From contig NZ_QJJM01000002.1 in the NCBI RefSeq assembly GCF_003201955.1, forward strand, positions 1-64,000: 64,000 bases of DNA, in the 5' to 3' direction. Positions 33,166 through 42,600 of the stretch are shown here, one piece after another (the stretch's first letter is position 1; every line of letters begins with the position of its first letter). Made by a program: the position numbers and the translations under genes. Origin of the DNA: Blastomonas natatoria. GTDB taxonomy: Bacteria > Pseudomonadota > Alphaproteobacteria > Sphingomonadales > Sphingomonadaceae. The notes beneath the pieces are model-generated. The model did no database searches, was not told the DNA's origin, and was given only the letters and a program-made list of their open reading frames with translations.

Positions 33166-34314
33166 GTGAGTAAATCAAAGCGTATTGTCATAAAAGTTGG
33201 GTCCAGTCTTTTAACTGATCAAAACAAGCTTGTACCGCGCTGGGCTTTTCTTCAACGCCTGATGGAAGATATCGCGCTGTTGTCATCGCGCGGCCATGAG
33301 GTGATCCTCTGCTCTTCCGGTGCTGTCGCCCTGGGGATGAAAATGATCGGGGTCACCCCGACAACCGCAGGATTGCGCGACAAACAGGCCGCTGCAGCGT
33401 GCGGGATGCCGTTGCTTCTGAACGCGTACAAGCAGATCGGTCACGAACACGATCTCAACATTGCGCAGATTCTGGTGACCTTGGGCGACTTCGGAGACCA
33501 CCGGCGGTTTCTCAACACCAAGAACACGCTCCACCGGCTGATCGAATCGGGAGTGCTGCCGATCATCAACGAAAACGACACGATCACCACCGAGGAAATC
33601 CGGGTGGGGGACAACGATCGGCTGGCGGCCAAGGTGGCGCAGATGGTCCAGGCGCAGCATCTGGTGATCCTGACAGGAGTCGATGGCCTGTATGACCGCA
33701 ACCCGTCCGAACCGGGGGCGAAGCTGGTCGAAACCGTGCACGATGTCAGCCAGTATCTCGCCGTAACGAGCGAAGTCGGCACACTGGGGACAGGCGGAAT
33801 GCTCACCAAGATGCAGGCTGCCAACATGGCGCAGAATGCCGGCTGCACCACGCTGATTGCCAATGGCGAGGCAGACAATCCGATCAGTTCGGTCCTTGAT
33901 GGCACGCGCCCGTGCACTACCTGCGTGGCGCATGCAGAGCCTGCCGACAGCTGGGCAGCATGGCTGACCGATAGGCTGCAGATGGATGGCAGCATCGTGG
34001 TTTCGAACGAAGCCGCTCAAGCGATGGCAGACGGCGGGCGCGGCATCGACCGCGACGATGTGCTCTCGATCCATGGAAATTACGTCAAGGGCGATGTCAT
34101 TCACATCTATGACGAAACGGGGATTGAGCGTGCACGCGGCATGACCGATTTCTCCTCTGAAGAAACCGCGATTCTGGTCCGCAACCGCGACATCCCGGTC
34201 AAGCAGCTGATCGGCTACCATTCCCGTGGCGTCCTGGTAGAGATCGACAATCTCATTTGCCTGGACGATCGCCATATCCTTTGGGAGCCCCAGTCAATGA
34301 GCGGAGCCGCATGA
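33166..34314 (+). CDS. proB: Glutamate 5-kinase with PUA domain
   Basis: A 382-residue kinase for the first step of proline synthesis (glutamate plus ATP to gamma-glutamyl phosphate). The amino-acid-kinase domain shows IVIKVGSSLLTDQNKLVPRW, VILCSSGAVALGMKMIGV, LPIINENDTITTEEIRVGDN and LTGVDGLYDRNPSEPGA, GTGGMLTKMQAANMAQNAG. The C-terminal PUA domain (about 275-370) has GRGIDRDDVLSIHGNYVKGD. Start is GTG at 33166. Proline normally inhibits ProB by feedback; nothing obvious argues for loss of this. Divergent from proC. Confidence 0.94.
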   Translation: MSKSKRIVIKVGSSLLTDQNKLVPRWAFLQRLMEDIALLSSRGHEVILCSSGAVALGMKMIGVTPTTAGLRDKQAAAACGMPLLLNAYKQIGHEHDLNIAQILVTLGDFGDHRRFLNTKNTLHRLIESGVLPIINENDTITTEEIRVGDNDRLAAKVAQMVQAQHLVILTGVDGLYDRNPSEPGAKLVETVHDVSQYLAVTSEVGTLGTGGMLTKMQAANMAQNAGCTTLIANGEADNPISSVLDGTRPCTTCVAHAEPADSWAAWLTDRLQMDGSIVVSNEAAQAMADGGRGIDRDDVLSIHGNYVKGDVIHIYDETGIERARGMTDFSSEETAILVRNRDIPVKQLIGYHSRGVLVEIDNLICLDDRHILWEPQSMSGAA

Positions 34315-34517
34315 TCTATCGAGACTGATTGCCATTCTGGTGTGACCGGCAGGGCGATCGCCTGGCTGAAATGGGCTTCGGGGCAAGCGCGAAGGACGGG
34401 CATGGCTCGGCTGACCGTTCCGCAAGGGCGATCTAGCGCCCGGGCATGTCGCGCAGGCATGGGGCCGGATGATACGCGAAGGGCCGGCAACCAACCCTCG
34501 CTGCGCAGATCATGGAG

Positions 34518-34934
34518 TTACGGGGCGGCTTGCAGGTTCTCGCCGACGCGCTCGAAACTGCCAAGTCCGACGAAGATGCTCCTGCTGCCCGTCACGCCAT
34601 CGATCAGTTGCAGGGTGTCGCCCGCGCACAACAGGCCGCTAGGAGAACGGATCAGGATGATATCACGCTGGTCGAGTTGGGATGCTCCGAAGCGCAGCCG
34701 GTTTATGTACCGCTTCCTGCCTGCCATCTCGTAGATGATGCCGGCGCCTCGGATGATACGGGTGGACCGAATGCGGTGGCTCGCAATGCATGTCGCTGCG
34801 GCTGGTGCGTGCCAATCGACATCGTCGGGTACAGGCGGCACGTACATCATCTCGCGCACTGGTTGTCCCGTTGCGGATGGCGCAGGATGCAGCGCCTGAA
34901 TGCCTGCAGTCAGCCAGATTAGCAGCAGCGACAC
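34518..34934 (-). CDS. Putative secreted protein of unknown function
   Basis: A 138-residue reading frame from a GTG at 34934. Residues 1-20 (SLLLIWLTAGIQALHPAPSA) look like a signal peptide. The rest contains PVREMMYVPPVPDDVDWHAP, an AAATCIASHRIRSTRI segment and RYINRLRFGASQLDQRDIIL, a pattern with protein-like amino acid use. I know no family for it. A longer frame extends upstream to 35123 but crosses a large inverted repeat, so the shorter start is favoured. It may equally be a spurious frame in a gene-poor stretch. Confidence 0.4.
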   Translation of the reverse strand: MSLLLIWLTAGIQALHPAPSATGQPVREMMYVPPVPDDVDWHAPAAATCIASHRIRSTRIIRGAGIIYEMAGRKRYINRLRFGASQLDQRDIILIRSPSGLLCAGDTLQLIDGVTGSRSIFVGLGSFERVGENLQAAP

Positions 34935-34981
34935 CTCAGACTCCCATAGTCCCTGAATGCCCGTACTCCCGGAATGGACGT

Positions 34982-35026
34982 GCACCTTGAGAGGACTGCT
35001 AGCAGCGGCCAATCCTCTCAAGGTGC
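34982..35026. repeat. Perfect 14-bp inverted repeat with palindromic loop
   Basis: GCACCTTGAGAGGA (34982-34995) and its exact complement TCCTCTCAAGGTGC (35013-35026) flank a 17-base loop that begins with the palindrome CTGCTAGCAG. It fills part of the 308-base gap between the putative secreted protein and the sigma-factor gene; the rest of that gap shows nothing else. It could be a transcription barrier, a small mobile repeat or an insertion scar. Confidence 0.55.
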
Positions 35027-35242
35027 TTCGGGTCCAATCGGGGGCGACAGTGGACCACTGCGGGCCAGCCGGGGTTCGGGCGGGCCACATCAACCAGACG
35101 TCGCCGCCTTGCACGACCCGCATGCTTTTTTCGGCTGGTCGAAGAAAACGCGATGCCGGTTTACGGGATGTTGCATGCCGCGGCGTCTGTCTGCATGGAC
35201 GCCGCCTGTTCCGAAGCCCGCCAACCCCGGATTACCCGACCA

Positions 35243-35755
35243 ATGCCTCCCCAAGGCCTGGAAGCCGTATTGATTGCCGAACGCGAAGCATTGCTGCGCT
35301 TTCTGCGCGCTCGCGGTGCGGGCGATGCGGCCGAGGACATCCTGCAGGACCTCTGGCTGCGACTGCGTTCTGCGCAAACCGGCCCGATCCTTGATCCTCG
35401 CGGCTATCTTTACCGCGCCGCCAACAACGTGATGCACGACCGGTTCCGTTCAGCACAACGGCACCGCAAGCGCGATGGCGACTGGGTCTCCGTACATGGC
35501 GACGCCTCTGCAGCATCGGAGCCCCCCCTGCCCGACCGCATGCTGATCGCGCGCGCAATGCTCGATCAGGCCGAGGCTGCACTGCATGCCGAGGGGGAGC
35601 GGGTGCTTCAGATCTTCCGGCTGTTCCGCATCGACGAAATGGGCCAGCGCGCCATTGCCCAGCATCTCGGGCTCAGCCTCAGCACCGTCGAGAAGGATCT
35701 GCAAAAGGCCTATCGCACGCTGATGCGCCTGAAGGACGTGCAAGATGCGGAATGA
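35243..35755 (+). CDS. FecI-type ECF sigma factor
   Basis: A 170-residue extracytoplasmic-function sigma factor that directs RNA polymerase to the following receptor operon. Region 2 appears as LLRFLRARGAGDAAEDILQD with LWLRLRSAQTGPILDPRGYL YRAANNVMHDRFRS-like helices; region 4 as IFRLFRIDEMGQRAIAQHLG LSLSTVEKDLQKAYRTLMRL. The ATG at 35243 fits FecI length; an ATG 90 bases upstream adds sequence without similarity. FecR and an STN receptor gene follow directly, the classic surface-signalling order. Confidence 0.88.
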   Translation: MPPQGLEAVLIAEREALLRFLRARGAGDAAEDILQDLWLRLRSAQTGPILDPRGYLYRAANNVMHDRFRSAQRHRKRDGDWVSVHGDASAASEPPLPDRMLIARAMLDQAEAALHAEGERVLQIFRLFRIDEMGQRAIAQHLGLSLSTVEKDLQKAYRTLMRLKDVQDAE

Positions 35756-35791
35756 GGTGGACCGGAACGTCTGCAGTGCGAGGCACATACG

Positions 35792-36754
35792 ATGACGAAC
35801 AGCAATGAACATATCCGCCAGGAAGCACTGGAATGGGCGCTGGCCACGCAGGAGACGGATTTTGCCGGCTGGGCCGCGCTGACCGAATGGCTGGAGGCAG
35901 ACGCGCGGCACGGTGCTGCCTATGACGAAGCGCTGGCAGCAGGCAACTGGATGGCAGAGCTGGTTGCGACCGCAGCGCCTGCGCAGGTGCGCGCCGCCAA
36001 TGATCAGCCGCTGGCTCAGCCCCGTCGAAACACGGCATGGCGGCGGCGGGGCTATATTGCCATGGCGGCGGCCTTGCTGGCGGTGCTGCTCATCCCCGTC
36101 TGGCAGATGCGACCCCAGCCTTACGATATATCCACCCGACCGGGGGAAACGCGAACGATCGTACTCGACGATGACAGCCGGATTTTGCTGAACGGCAATA
36201 GCCGGCTGGCGCTGGACCGGGCCAGGCCGCGCTTTGCCCGGCTGGACGATGGCGAAGCAATGTTCGAGATCCGCCATGACGAGGCCGATCCCTTTGTGGT
36301 GGAATCCGGCGATGCCCGTCTGGTTGATGCAGGCACGGCCTTCAACGTGATGCGCAATGGCGCCGCGCTTGATGTTGCGGTGTCCGAGGGTGCGGTAATC
36401 GTCAATCCGGATCGGGAGGCGGTCCGGCTGCAGCCTGGCCGCAAGGCGAGGATCGACGACGCTTCGGGCAGGATCACCGTTTCCCAGGTCGCGGTGGCCG
36501 AGGTCGGCGGATGGCGCAGCGGACAGTTGAGCTTTGCCGATGCCAGCCTGACCGAAATCGCCGCAGCTCTTGAACGGACGCTCGGAACGCCGTTGACGGT
36601 CAGCCCCGCCATCGTCCATCGCCGGTTCAGCGGTGTGCTGCAAGTACAGGACCGTGACGAAAAGGCCCTGCTTGCCGTCGCGCCAGTGCTGGGCACAAGG
36701 GCGGTGAAGCGCCCGAACGGATGGGAGCTGGTGGCATCTGATGCCCAACCCTAG
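35792..36754 (+). CDS. FecR-family anti-sigma regulator
   Basis: A 320-residue inner-membrane regulator that holds and activates the FecI sigma factor. Residues 1-60 are the cytoplasmic DUF4880 domain (EALEWALATQETDFAGWAAL), a single transmembrane helix lies at about 92-107 (AMAAALLAVLLIPVW), and the periplasmic FecR domain follows (RPGETRTIVLDDDSRILLNG, FVVESGDARLVDAGTAFNVM) with a C-terminal STN-like DUF4974 part (LTEIAAALERTLGTPLTVSP). It overlaps the receptor gene by 14 bases, which implies coupled translation. Confidence 0.9.
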   Translation: MTNSNEHIRQEALEWALATQETDFAGWAALTEWLEADARHGAAYDEALAAGNWMAELVATAAPAQVRAANDQPLAQPRRNTAWRRRGYIAMAAALLAVLLIPVWQMRPQPYDISTRPGETRTIVLDDDSRILLNGNSRLALDRARPRFARLDDGEAMFEIRHDEADPFVVESGDARLVDAGTAFNVMRNGAALDVAVSEGAVIVNPDREAVRLQPGRKARIDDASGRITVSQVAVAEVGGWRSGQLSFADASLTEIAAALERTLGTPLTVSPAIVHRRFSGVLQVQDRDEKALLAVAPVLGTRAVKRPNGWELVASDAQP

Positions 36755-39158
36755 AAACCTCCTGCTGCCCCTGCTGGTGGCGGTATTGGTGCCGGCGACC
36801 GCCCATGCCGAGACGCCGATCGCGATCCGCATCGCGTCGGGGCGGCTGGACGCCAGCATCGTACGGTTGGGCCAGCAGGCAGGCATCAGCATTGGCCTGG
36901 GCGATCGGCAGCTGGCGGCACAGCGGGTGCGCGGGCTCAAGGGGCGGATGACGATCGACGAGGCTCTGGATCGCCTGCTCGAAGGCACCGATGCCCGCGC
37001 CGTCCGGCTGGGCAGCGGCCAGTGGCGGATCGTCCGCGCGGCGCGTTCTGCCGGTTCCAGCGGCGCGCCCTTGCGGCTGGCCGTGGCCAGGGCTGTGCGC
37101 CCAACGCCGCCTCCCGTGCCTGAAGAAATCGTGGTTCAGGGCGAACGCAGCGACGAAGAGCTCGATCCCCGGCTGCTGCATGGTGCGATCGTGCTGGACG
37201 GGGCCTTCGCCCTTCAGGCCAGAGGCCAGGGATCGGACGCGCTGATCGATCGCCTTCCCGGCCTCGGCTCCACCCAGCTTGGTCCCGGTCGCAATCGGCT
37301 TTTCCTGCGGGCAATTGCGGATTCCAGCTTCAATGGACCCAGCCAGGCCGTGGTCGGCCAGTATCTCGGCACGGCGCGGCTCAACTACAACGCACCCGAT
37401 CCCGATCTTCGCCTGATCGACCTCAGCAGCATCGAGGTGCGTCAGGGCCCCCAGGGAACGCTGTACGGAGCGGGTACGCTCGGCGGCGTCATCCGGCTGC
37501 TGCCCAATCAGCCCGACAGTACGGATTGGGCTGCCGCACAGTCAGGCTCGGTCTCGGCTACCTGGCACGGCGCGCCTTCCTTCGACGCCAGCGCGATGCT
37601 CAACATTCCGATAGTCGAGGATATGCTCGGACTGCGAGCCGTCGTGTATGCCGGGCGCGATGGCGGCTATATCGACGATCGGCTGCGCGGCGAGGATGAC
37701 GTGAACCGCGTATACACCACCGGCGGTCGCGTCGCGGCACGGCTGGAACCAGGCAACGGATGGACGATCGACGTCATGGGTGCGGCGCAGACCATCGACG
37801 CACGCGATGCGCAATATGCCGACCGTCAGGGATCGAGGCTGGATAGGTCCAGCCCGGTCCCGCAGCCCCATCGCAACCGCTTCCGTCTCGGTCAGATGAC
37901 GCTGGGCAAGGCCTGGGACACGTTCGAGCTGCTGTCGACGACAACCCTCACCGGGGTGCGGCTCGACGAAACCTACGATACCAGCCAGCCGGGCAGTCCA
38001 CCCAGCCTGTTCCGACAGCGCAGTGAAACGCGGCTGATCGCCAATGAGACCAGGCTTTCAGGCCTCACCGATGGCGGCTTTGCATGGCTTGCAGGAACCA
38101 GCCTGCTGATCAACCGCTATCGCATCCGGCGTGAACGGGGCACGATCGCGACCGCCAGCGCGCTGGCGGGGATCGAGAACCGGACCGAGGAGGCCACCGC
38201 CTTTGCGGACCTCTCGATCCCGGCATCGGAGCGGCTTCAAATCGGGCTGGGTGGCCGCGTGACCCATGTACGCCTATCGGGCGAAGCACTGGACAATCCG
38301 CTGCCGCTGCTGGCGGCGGACTTGCGAACGATCGCGGGCGGGCGCGGGCAGACCGCCTTTCTCCCTTCGATCGGGCTGCGCTATCGCTTTTCCGATACGC
38401 TATCGGCCCATGCGCGCTATCAGGAAGGCTTTCGCCCTGGCGGTATCGATGTGCGCAATGACAGGTTCCGCAATTTCGAACCCGACAATGTATCGGCGCT
38501 GGAGACGGGTCTTGCCTTCGCAAGTGGTACGTTCAGTGCCGATGCCACCCTCGCCTATACCCGGTGGCGCAACATCCAGGCCGATCTGATCGACAGCGAT
38601 GGCCTTCCGTCGACACAGAATATCGGAAATGGCCGCATTGTCACCATCGACGCGACCATGGCGTGGCAGCCTGTGGCGGGTGTATCGATAGAAGCCTCGG
38701 GCGTGTTCGCCGACAGCCGTCTCGTCACGCCGTCGGCCGGGATATTCTTTGCGCGAACCAACCGACCTGGCAACTCGGTGGTACCAGAAGGTGCCATATT
38801 GGTAACAGATGATGCGCTGCCCAATGTCGCGCGCTGGTCGGGGCGAATGGGCGCAACCTGGGGCTCGACCCTGGATCGCGTGGGTGAGCTGACCATCGGC
38901 GGTACGCTGCGCTACATCGGCCGCTCGCGGCTGGGCATAGGCCCGGTGCTGGGCAGGCCGCAGGGCGACGTGCTCGACACCAGCCTTTCCATCGAGCTGG
39001 CGCAGCCCGGCCGGGCCTTCTGGTTACGTGCGACGAACCTGCTGGACAGCCGGGGCAACCGGTTTGCATTGGGATCACCTTTCACGCTCGCGCTCGGTGA
39101 TCAGATCACGCCGCTGCGTCCGCGCACCATCACCATCGGGGCCGATTTCAGCTTCTGA
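36741..39158 (+). CDS. TonB-dependent receptor with N-terminal STN signalling domain
   Basis: An 805-residue outer-membrane transducer. Signal peptide residues 1-23 (cleaved after ATAHA), STN domain about 25-100 (AIRIASGRLDASIVRLGQQA, RMTIDEALDRLLEGTDARAV) that contacts FecR, a TonB-box/plug region with PEEIVVQGERSDEELDPRLL and IEVRQGPQGTLYGAGTLGGV, then the barrel, ending GADFSF. With FecI and FecR it forms a complete surface-signalling system: ligand at the receptor activates the sigma factor. The ligand is unknown; many such systems sense siderophores, sphingomonad ones may sense sugars or other organics. Confidence 0.9.
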   Translation: MPNPRNLLLPLLVAVLVPATAHAETPIAIRIASGRLDASIVRLGQQAGISIGLGDRQLAAQRVRGLKGRMTIDEALDRLLEGTDARAVRLGSGQWRIVRAARSAGSSGAPLRLAVARAVRPTPPPVPEEIVVQGERSDEELDPRLLHGAIVLDGAFALQARGQGSDALIDRLPGLGSTQLGPGRNRLFLRAIADSSFNGPSQAVVGQYLGTARLNYNAPDPDLRLIDLSSIEVRQGPQGTLYGAGTLGGVIRLLPNQPDSTDWAAAQSGSVSATWHGAPSFDASAMLNIPIVEDMLGLRAVVYAGRDGGYIDDRLRGEDDVNRVYTTGGRVAARLEPGNGWTIDVMGAAQTIDARDAQYADRQGSRLDRSSPVPQPHRNRFRLGQMTLGKAWDTFELLSTTTLTGVRLDETYDTSQPGSPPSLFRQRSETRLIANETRLSGLTDGGFAWLAGTSLLINRYRIRRERGTIATASALAGIENRTEEATAFADLSIPASERLQIGLGGRVTHVRLSGEALDNPLPLLAADLRTIAGGRGQTAFLPSIGLRYRFSDTLSAHARYQEGFRPGGIDVRNDRFRNFEPDNVSALETGLAFASGTFSADATLAYTRWRNIQADLIDSDGLPSTQNIGNGRIVTIDATMAWQPVAGVSIEASGVFADSRLVTPSAGIFFARTNRPGNSVVPEGAILVTDDALPNVARWSGRMGATWGSTLDRVGELTIGGTLRYIGRSRLGIGPVLGRPQGDVLDTSLSIELAQPGRAFWLRATNLLDSRGNRFALGSPFTLALGDQITPLRPRTITIGADFSF

Positions 39159-39275
39159 TCCCGATTTCACAATATCCGCAAATGCTTCGAATATTTGCAG
39201 ATTTGTCCTACGGGTTGGGCAGTCTGGCAGCGTCTTGGGGATGAACACTCCCCTCCCCTCGCTGAAAGGACGACA

Positions 39276-42200
39276 ATGCGACTCTTGCTGGCCTGCACCT
39301 GCCTGACCCCGGTAACCGTGATCCTGCCGTTGGAGGCGGCGTCTGCTGAAACCACCGTCACCACTGCCCGGACGACACCGATCGCCACGGGCAGCGCCAA
39401 TAACGGCGCGGCCGACAGCATCCGCATTTCCTCTGCCGGATCGATCAAGCCGACTTCCGGCGTCGCGGTTACGATCAACAGCAACCATGGCGTGACGAAC
39501 GAGGGCACGCTCCAGATTACCGACGCCAGCAACGCTGCGGGAATTGTTGCTAATACCGGAACAGCTGGCACCATCACGAACAAGGGCACGATCACGCTTG
39601 ACGAAGCCTACAAGCCCGCCGATGCCGACAAGGACGGCGATCTGGATGGCCCTTTCGCACAGGCGCAGAACCGTTTCGGCATTCGCACGCTGGGTGATTT
39701 TACCGGATCGGTGATCAATGAAGGCACGATCAACGTTGCGGGCAATGCCAGCGCAGGCATAGCGCTTGACGGACGACTGAATGGCAATCTCACCAGCAGC
39801 GGAACCGTCACTTCCGTCGGTGACAATTCCGCTGCCATCCGCGCCGGCACCGTCACCGGCAATGTTGCCGTCAGCGGTACCGTAACCGCAACCGGAGCCA
39901 GCAGCGTCGCCCTCGATCTGGCAGGCCCGATCGGCGGTGCGCTCACCATTCAGGGCAGCATAGCCGCGACCGGCTATCGCAATGTCACCGCGCCTGCCGA
40001 TGTCAGCAAGCTTGATGCCGATGACCTGCTGCAGGGCGGCCCGGCAATCCGTGTGGCGGGATCCGTCGGTGGGGGCATTCTGTTTGATGCACCGCCGCGC
40101 GACACCAAGGCCGACGACAAGGATGAGGACAAGGACGGCATCGAGGATGCCAAGGAGGGCACGGCGTCGGTGCTGGCCTATGGCGCAGCGCCCGCCGTCC
40201 GCATCGGGTCGGCCGGTCAGGACATCGTGATCGGAGCGGTTGCAGGAACGGCGGCAGCCGGAAACGGCATCGTCAACAATGGCCGGATCGAAGGTATCGG
40301 CGTCTACAAGGACGTGGCCGCCACCGGAATGGAGATCGGCGGACAGGGTCAGAGGGTCACCGTCGCGGGCGGCATTCTGAACAACGGCGTGATTGCCGCA
40401 AGCTCGCGCGGCGGCAACGCATCTGCCCTGAAGATCGGGCCACTGGCCAATGCTCCCGCCTTGCAGAACAGCGGCACGATCGAGGCAACAGGCGGCGATT
40501 CCGCTGTCAGCCAGGTGCGCGCGCTGTTTGTTGACACCACAGGATCACTGACGCGAGTGACCAATGGCGGCAAGATCGCCGCAACTGCCGCCAATGAAGG
40601 CTCGGCGGCCGCAATTACCGACCTGTCCGGTTCGCTGAGGACCATCGAGAACAGCGGCACGATCAGCGCGACCAGCGCCAAGCCTGTGGCGGGGCGCGCG
40701 GTTGCGATCGATCTGTCCGCGAACGCGTCGGGCACCACGATCCGGCAGACCGCGGCGACGGCAGCTGCAAAGCCTTCCATCACGGGCGACATCCGCCTCG
40801 GTTCGGGAAGCGACATTCTCGACATTTCCGCCGGAACGCTCAACGGCGCGATGGCTTTCGGCGCCGGTGACAATCAACTGCTCGCCAGCGGCGAAGCGAG
40901 CGTGACGGGCAATGCCGCCTTCGGCAGCGGCGCGGATCTGGTGCAGCTTTCGGGCAAGTCGATGCTCGCGGGCGATCTCGATCTCGGAGGCGGTAGCGAC
41001 AGGCTGTCGATCAGGGATACAGCCCAGTTGCGAGGTACGATCACCGGGGCATCACAGGCAGCCATCACGGTCTCGGGTGGCTCGCTGCTGCTGACTGCGC
41101 CGAGCGCGATGCAGGTTGCTTCGCTGGCGGTCACGGAAAAGGGCACGCTGGGCGTGACTGTCGACGGCAGGACCGGCACGGCGACCCGGATAACCGTGGC
41201 CGGAAATGCGAACTTTGCTGCCGGATCGAAGCTGGCAGTCAACCTGACGAGCGTCAGCAAATCGGCGGGCACCTACCAGATCCTCACTGCAGGGACGCTG
41301 ACCGGCAGCGCCAATCTTTCCAATGCAGACATCACCCTGCCCTATCTCTTCACATCGAGCCTGACGACAAGTGACGCGAGTGGTGCGGTGGCGCTGACCA
41401 TCAAGCCCAAGGCCGCATCCGAACTGGCGTTCACGGCGTCGCAGGCACGCGCCTATGATGCGGTGTTCAGGGCGCTCGACAATGATGCGGCAGTCGCAGG
41501 TGGCTTCCTTGCCCTGACCAGGGCCGAAGAGGCGCGCGCAGCCATGCAGCAGATGCTCCCCGATCATGCCGGCGGCAGCTTCGCCACGGTCACCCAGGGT
41601 TCCCGCGCGACCGCGCGTTTTCTCACCGACGCAGTCGCGCCCTATGCCGATCAGGGCGGCTGGGGAATCTGGCTGCAGCAGGCGGCCTGGGGTGGCAGCA
41701 AGGATCAGGGGGGCACCGCATCGTTCCGCACCAGCGGATGGGGCGCAACCGGGGGGCTGGAGGTCCAGGCCGGAGAATTCGGCCATCTCGGGCTGTCGCT
41801 TGCCTATCTGAACGGCAAGAACGCCGATCGCGATACCGATGGCGAAGTGGTGTCGGACCAGTATGAACTGGCGGCCCATTGGCGCGGCAACTGGGGACCG
41901 GTCCGCGCCTTTGCCCGCGGCTCTGCCGCGATCATCGACTTCTCGGGAACCCGCCGCTTTGCTCAGATCGTCGCTGGCAAGCAGGTCGAACGGATCGCGA
42001 AGGGAGAATGGTCCGGCGACCTGTACAGCGCTGCAGCCGGAATCGCCTATGAAGCTGAGCTGGGCAAGAGACTGGTCCTGCGGCCGACCGCCGTGATCGA
42101 CTATTACCGGCTGGACGAGAGCGGCTATGCCGAAACCGGCGGAGGCGATGCATTCAACCTCACCGTCGACAAGCGCAGCAGCGACGAAATCGCGGTCAGC

Positions 42201-42500
42201 GCGACGCTGGTTGCTGGATATGAACTAGGCAGCCTGATGCCCGGCGATGTCTGGCTGCGTGCCGAGATCGAAGGCGGGCGGCGCCAGATTGTCGGCGGAT
42301 CGCTGGGTGAAACCACCGCGCGCTTCAAGGGTGGTGATGCCTTCACGCTGCTTGCCGACGCGCGCAGCGATGGCTGGACCGGTGCCGTGCGTATGGTCGG
42401 CGGCCAGGACGGTTTCCGCATGGCCGGCGAGATAGGCGCGGAAGAGCAGTACGAACGGCTCGCCCTGGCCGCGCGCGTTTCGCTACGCCTAGGGTTCTGA
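39276..42500 (+). CDS. Autotransporter (type Va) with long repetitive passenger
   Basis: A 1074-residue self-secreting surface protein. A signal peptide (to about residue 25, ending EAASA) is followed by a beta-helix passenger rich in short strands and repeats of the kind NNGRIEGIG, NSGTIEATG, NSGTISATS (about 40-650), as in AIDA/pertactin-like proteins. A passenger insertion (residues 270-300) is rich in Asp/Lys (DTKADDKDEDKDGIEDAKEG), possibly calcium-binding. The last 270 residues form the translocator barrel (WGIWLQQAAWGGSKDQGGTA), ending RVSLRLGF with the terminal Phe needed for outer-membrane assembly. It follows the STN receptor by 117 bases, so it may be part of the FecI regulon. Confidence 0.88.
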   Translation: MRLLLACTCLTPVTVILPLEAASAETTVTTARTTPIATGSANNGAADSIRISSAGSIKPTSGVAVTINSNHGVTNEGTLQITDASNAAGIVANTGTAGTITNKGTITLDEAYKPADADKDGDLDGPFAQAQNRFGIRTLGDFTGSVINEGTINVAGNASAGIALDGRLNGNLTSSGTVTSVGDNSAAIRAGTVTGNVAVSGTVTATGASSVALDLAGPIGGALTIQGSIAATGYRNVTAPADVSKLDADDLLQGGPAIRVAGSVGGGILFDAPPRDTKADDKDEDKDGIEDAKEGTASVLAYGAAPAVRIGSAGQDIVIGAVAGTAAAGNGIVNNGRIEGIGVYKDVAATGMEIGGQGQRVTVAGGILNNGVIAASSRGGNASALKIGPLANAPALQNSGTIEATGGDSAVSQVRALFVDTTGSLTRVTNGGKIAATAANEGSAAAITDLSGSLRTIENSGTISATSAKPVAGRAVAIDLSANASGTTIRQTAATAAAKPSITGDIRLGSGSDILDISAGTLNGAMAFGAGDNQLLASGEASVTGNAAFGSGADLVQLSGKSMLAGDLDLGGGSDRLSIRDTAQLRGTITGASQAAITVSGGSLLLTAPSAMQVASLAVTEKGTLGVTVDGRTGTATRITVAGNANFAAGSKLAVNLTSVSKSAGTYQILTAGTLTGSANLSNADITLPYLFTSSLTTSDASGAVALTIKPKAASELAFTASQARAYDAVFRALDNDAAVAGGFLALTRAEEARAAMQQMLPDHAGGSFATVTQGSRATARFLTDAVAPYADQGGWGIWLQQAAWGGSKDQGGTASFRTSGWGATGGLEVQAGEFGHLGLSLAYLNGKNADRDTDGEVVSDQYELAAHWRGNWGPVRAFARGSAAIIDFSGTRRFAQIVAGKQVERIAKGEWSGDLYSAAAGIAYEAELGKRLVLRPTAVIDYYRLDESGYAETGGGDAFNLTVDKRSSDEIAVSATLVAGYELGSLMPGDVWLRAEIEGGRRQIVGGSLGETTARFKGGDAFTLLADARSDGWTGAVRMVGGQDGFRMAGEIGAEEQYERLALAARVSLRLGF

Positions 42501-42503
42501 GTA

Positions 42504-42544
42504 CAAAAAAATGCGGGCCAGCCCATTGCCAGGCTGGCCCGCAT
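42504..42544 (-). terminator. Rho-independent terminator of the chemoreceptor gene
   Basis: ATGCGGGCCAGCC (42511-42523) pairs perfectly with GGCTGGCCCGCAT (42532-42544) across an eight-base loop. On the minus strand the stem is followed by a T-run (complement of 42504-42510), the standard form for the leftward gene ending at 42601. It can also stop the rightward autotransporter transcript. Confidence 0.85.
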
Positions 42545-42600
42545 CCTCCCGTTCTTTCTACCCGGCCAGCAGCAGCGTGCCACCATCCGGATCAATTCGA

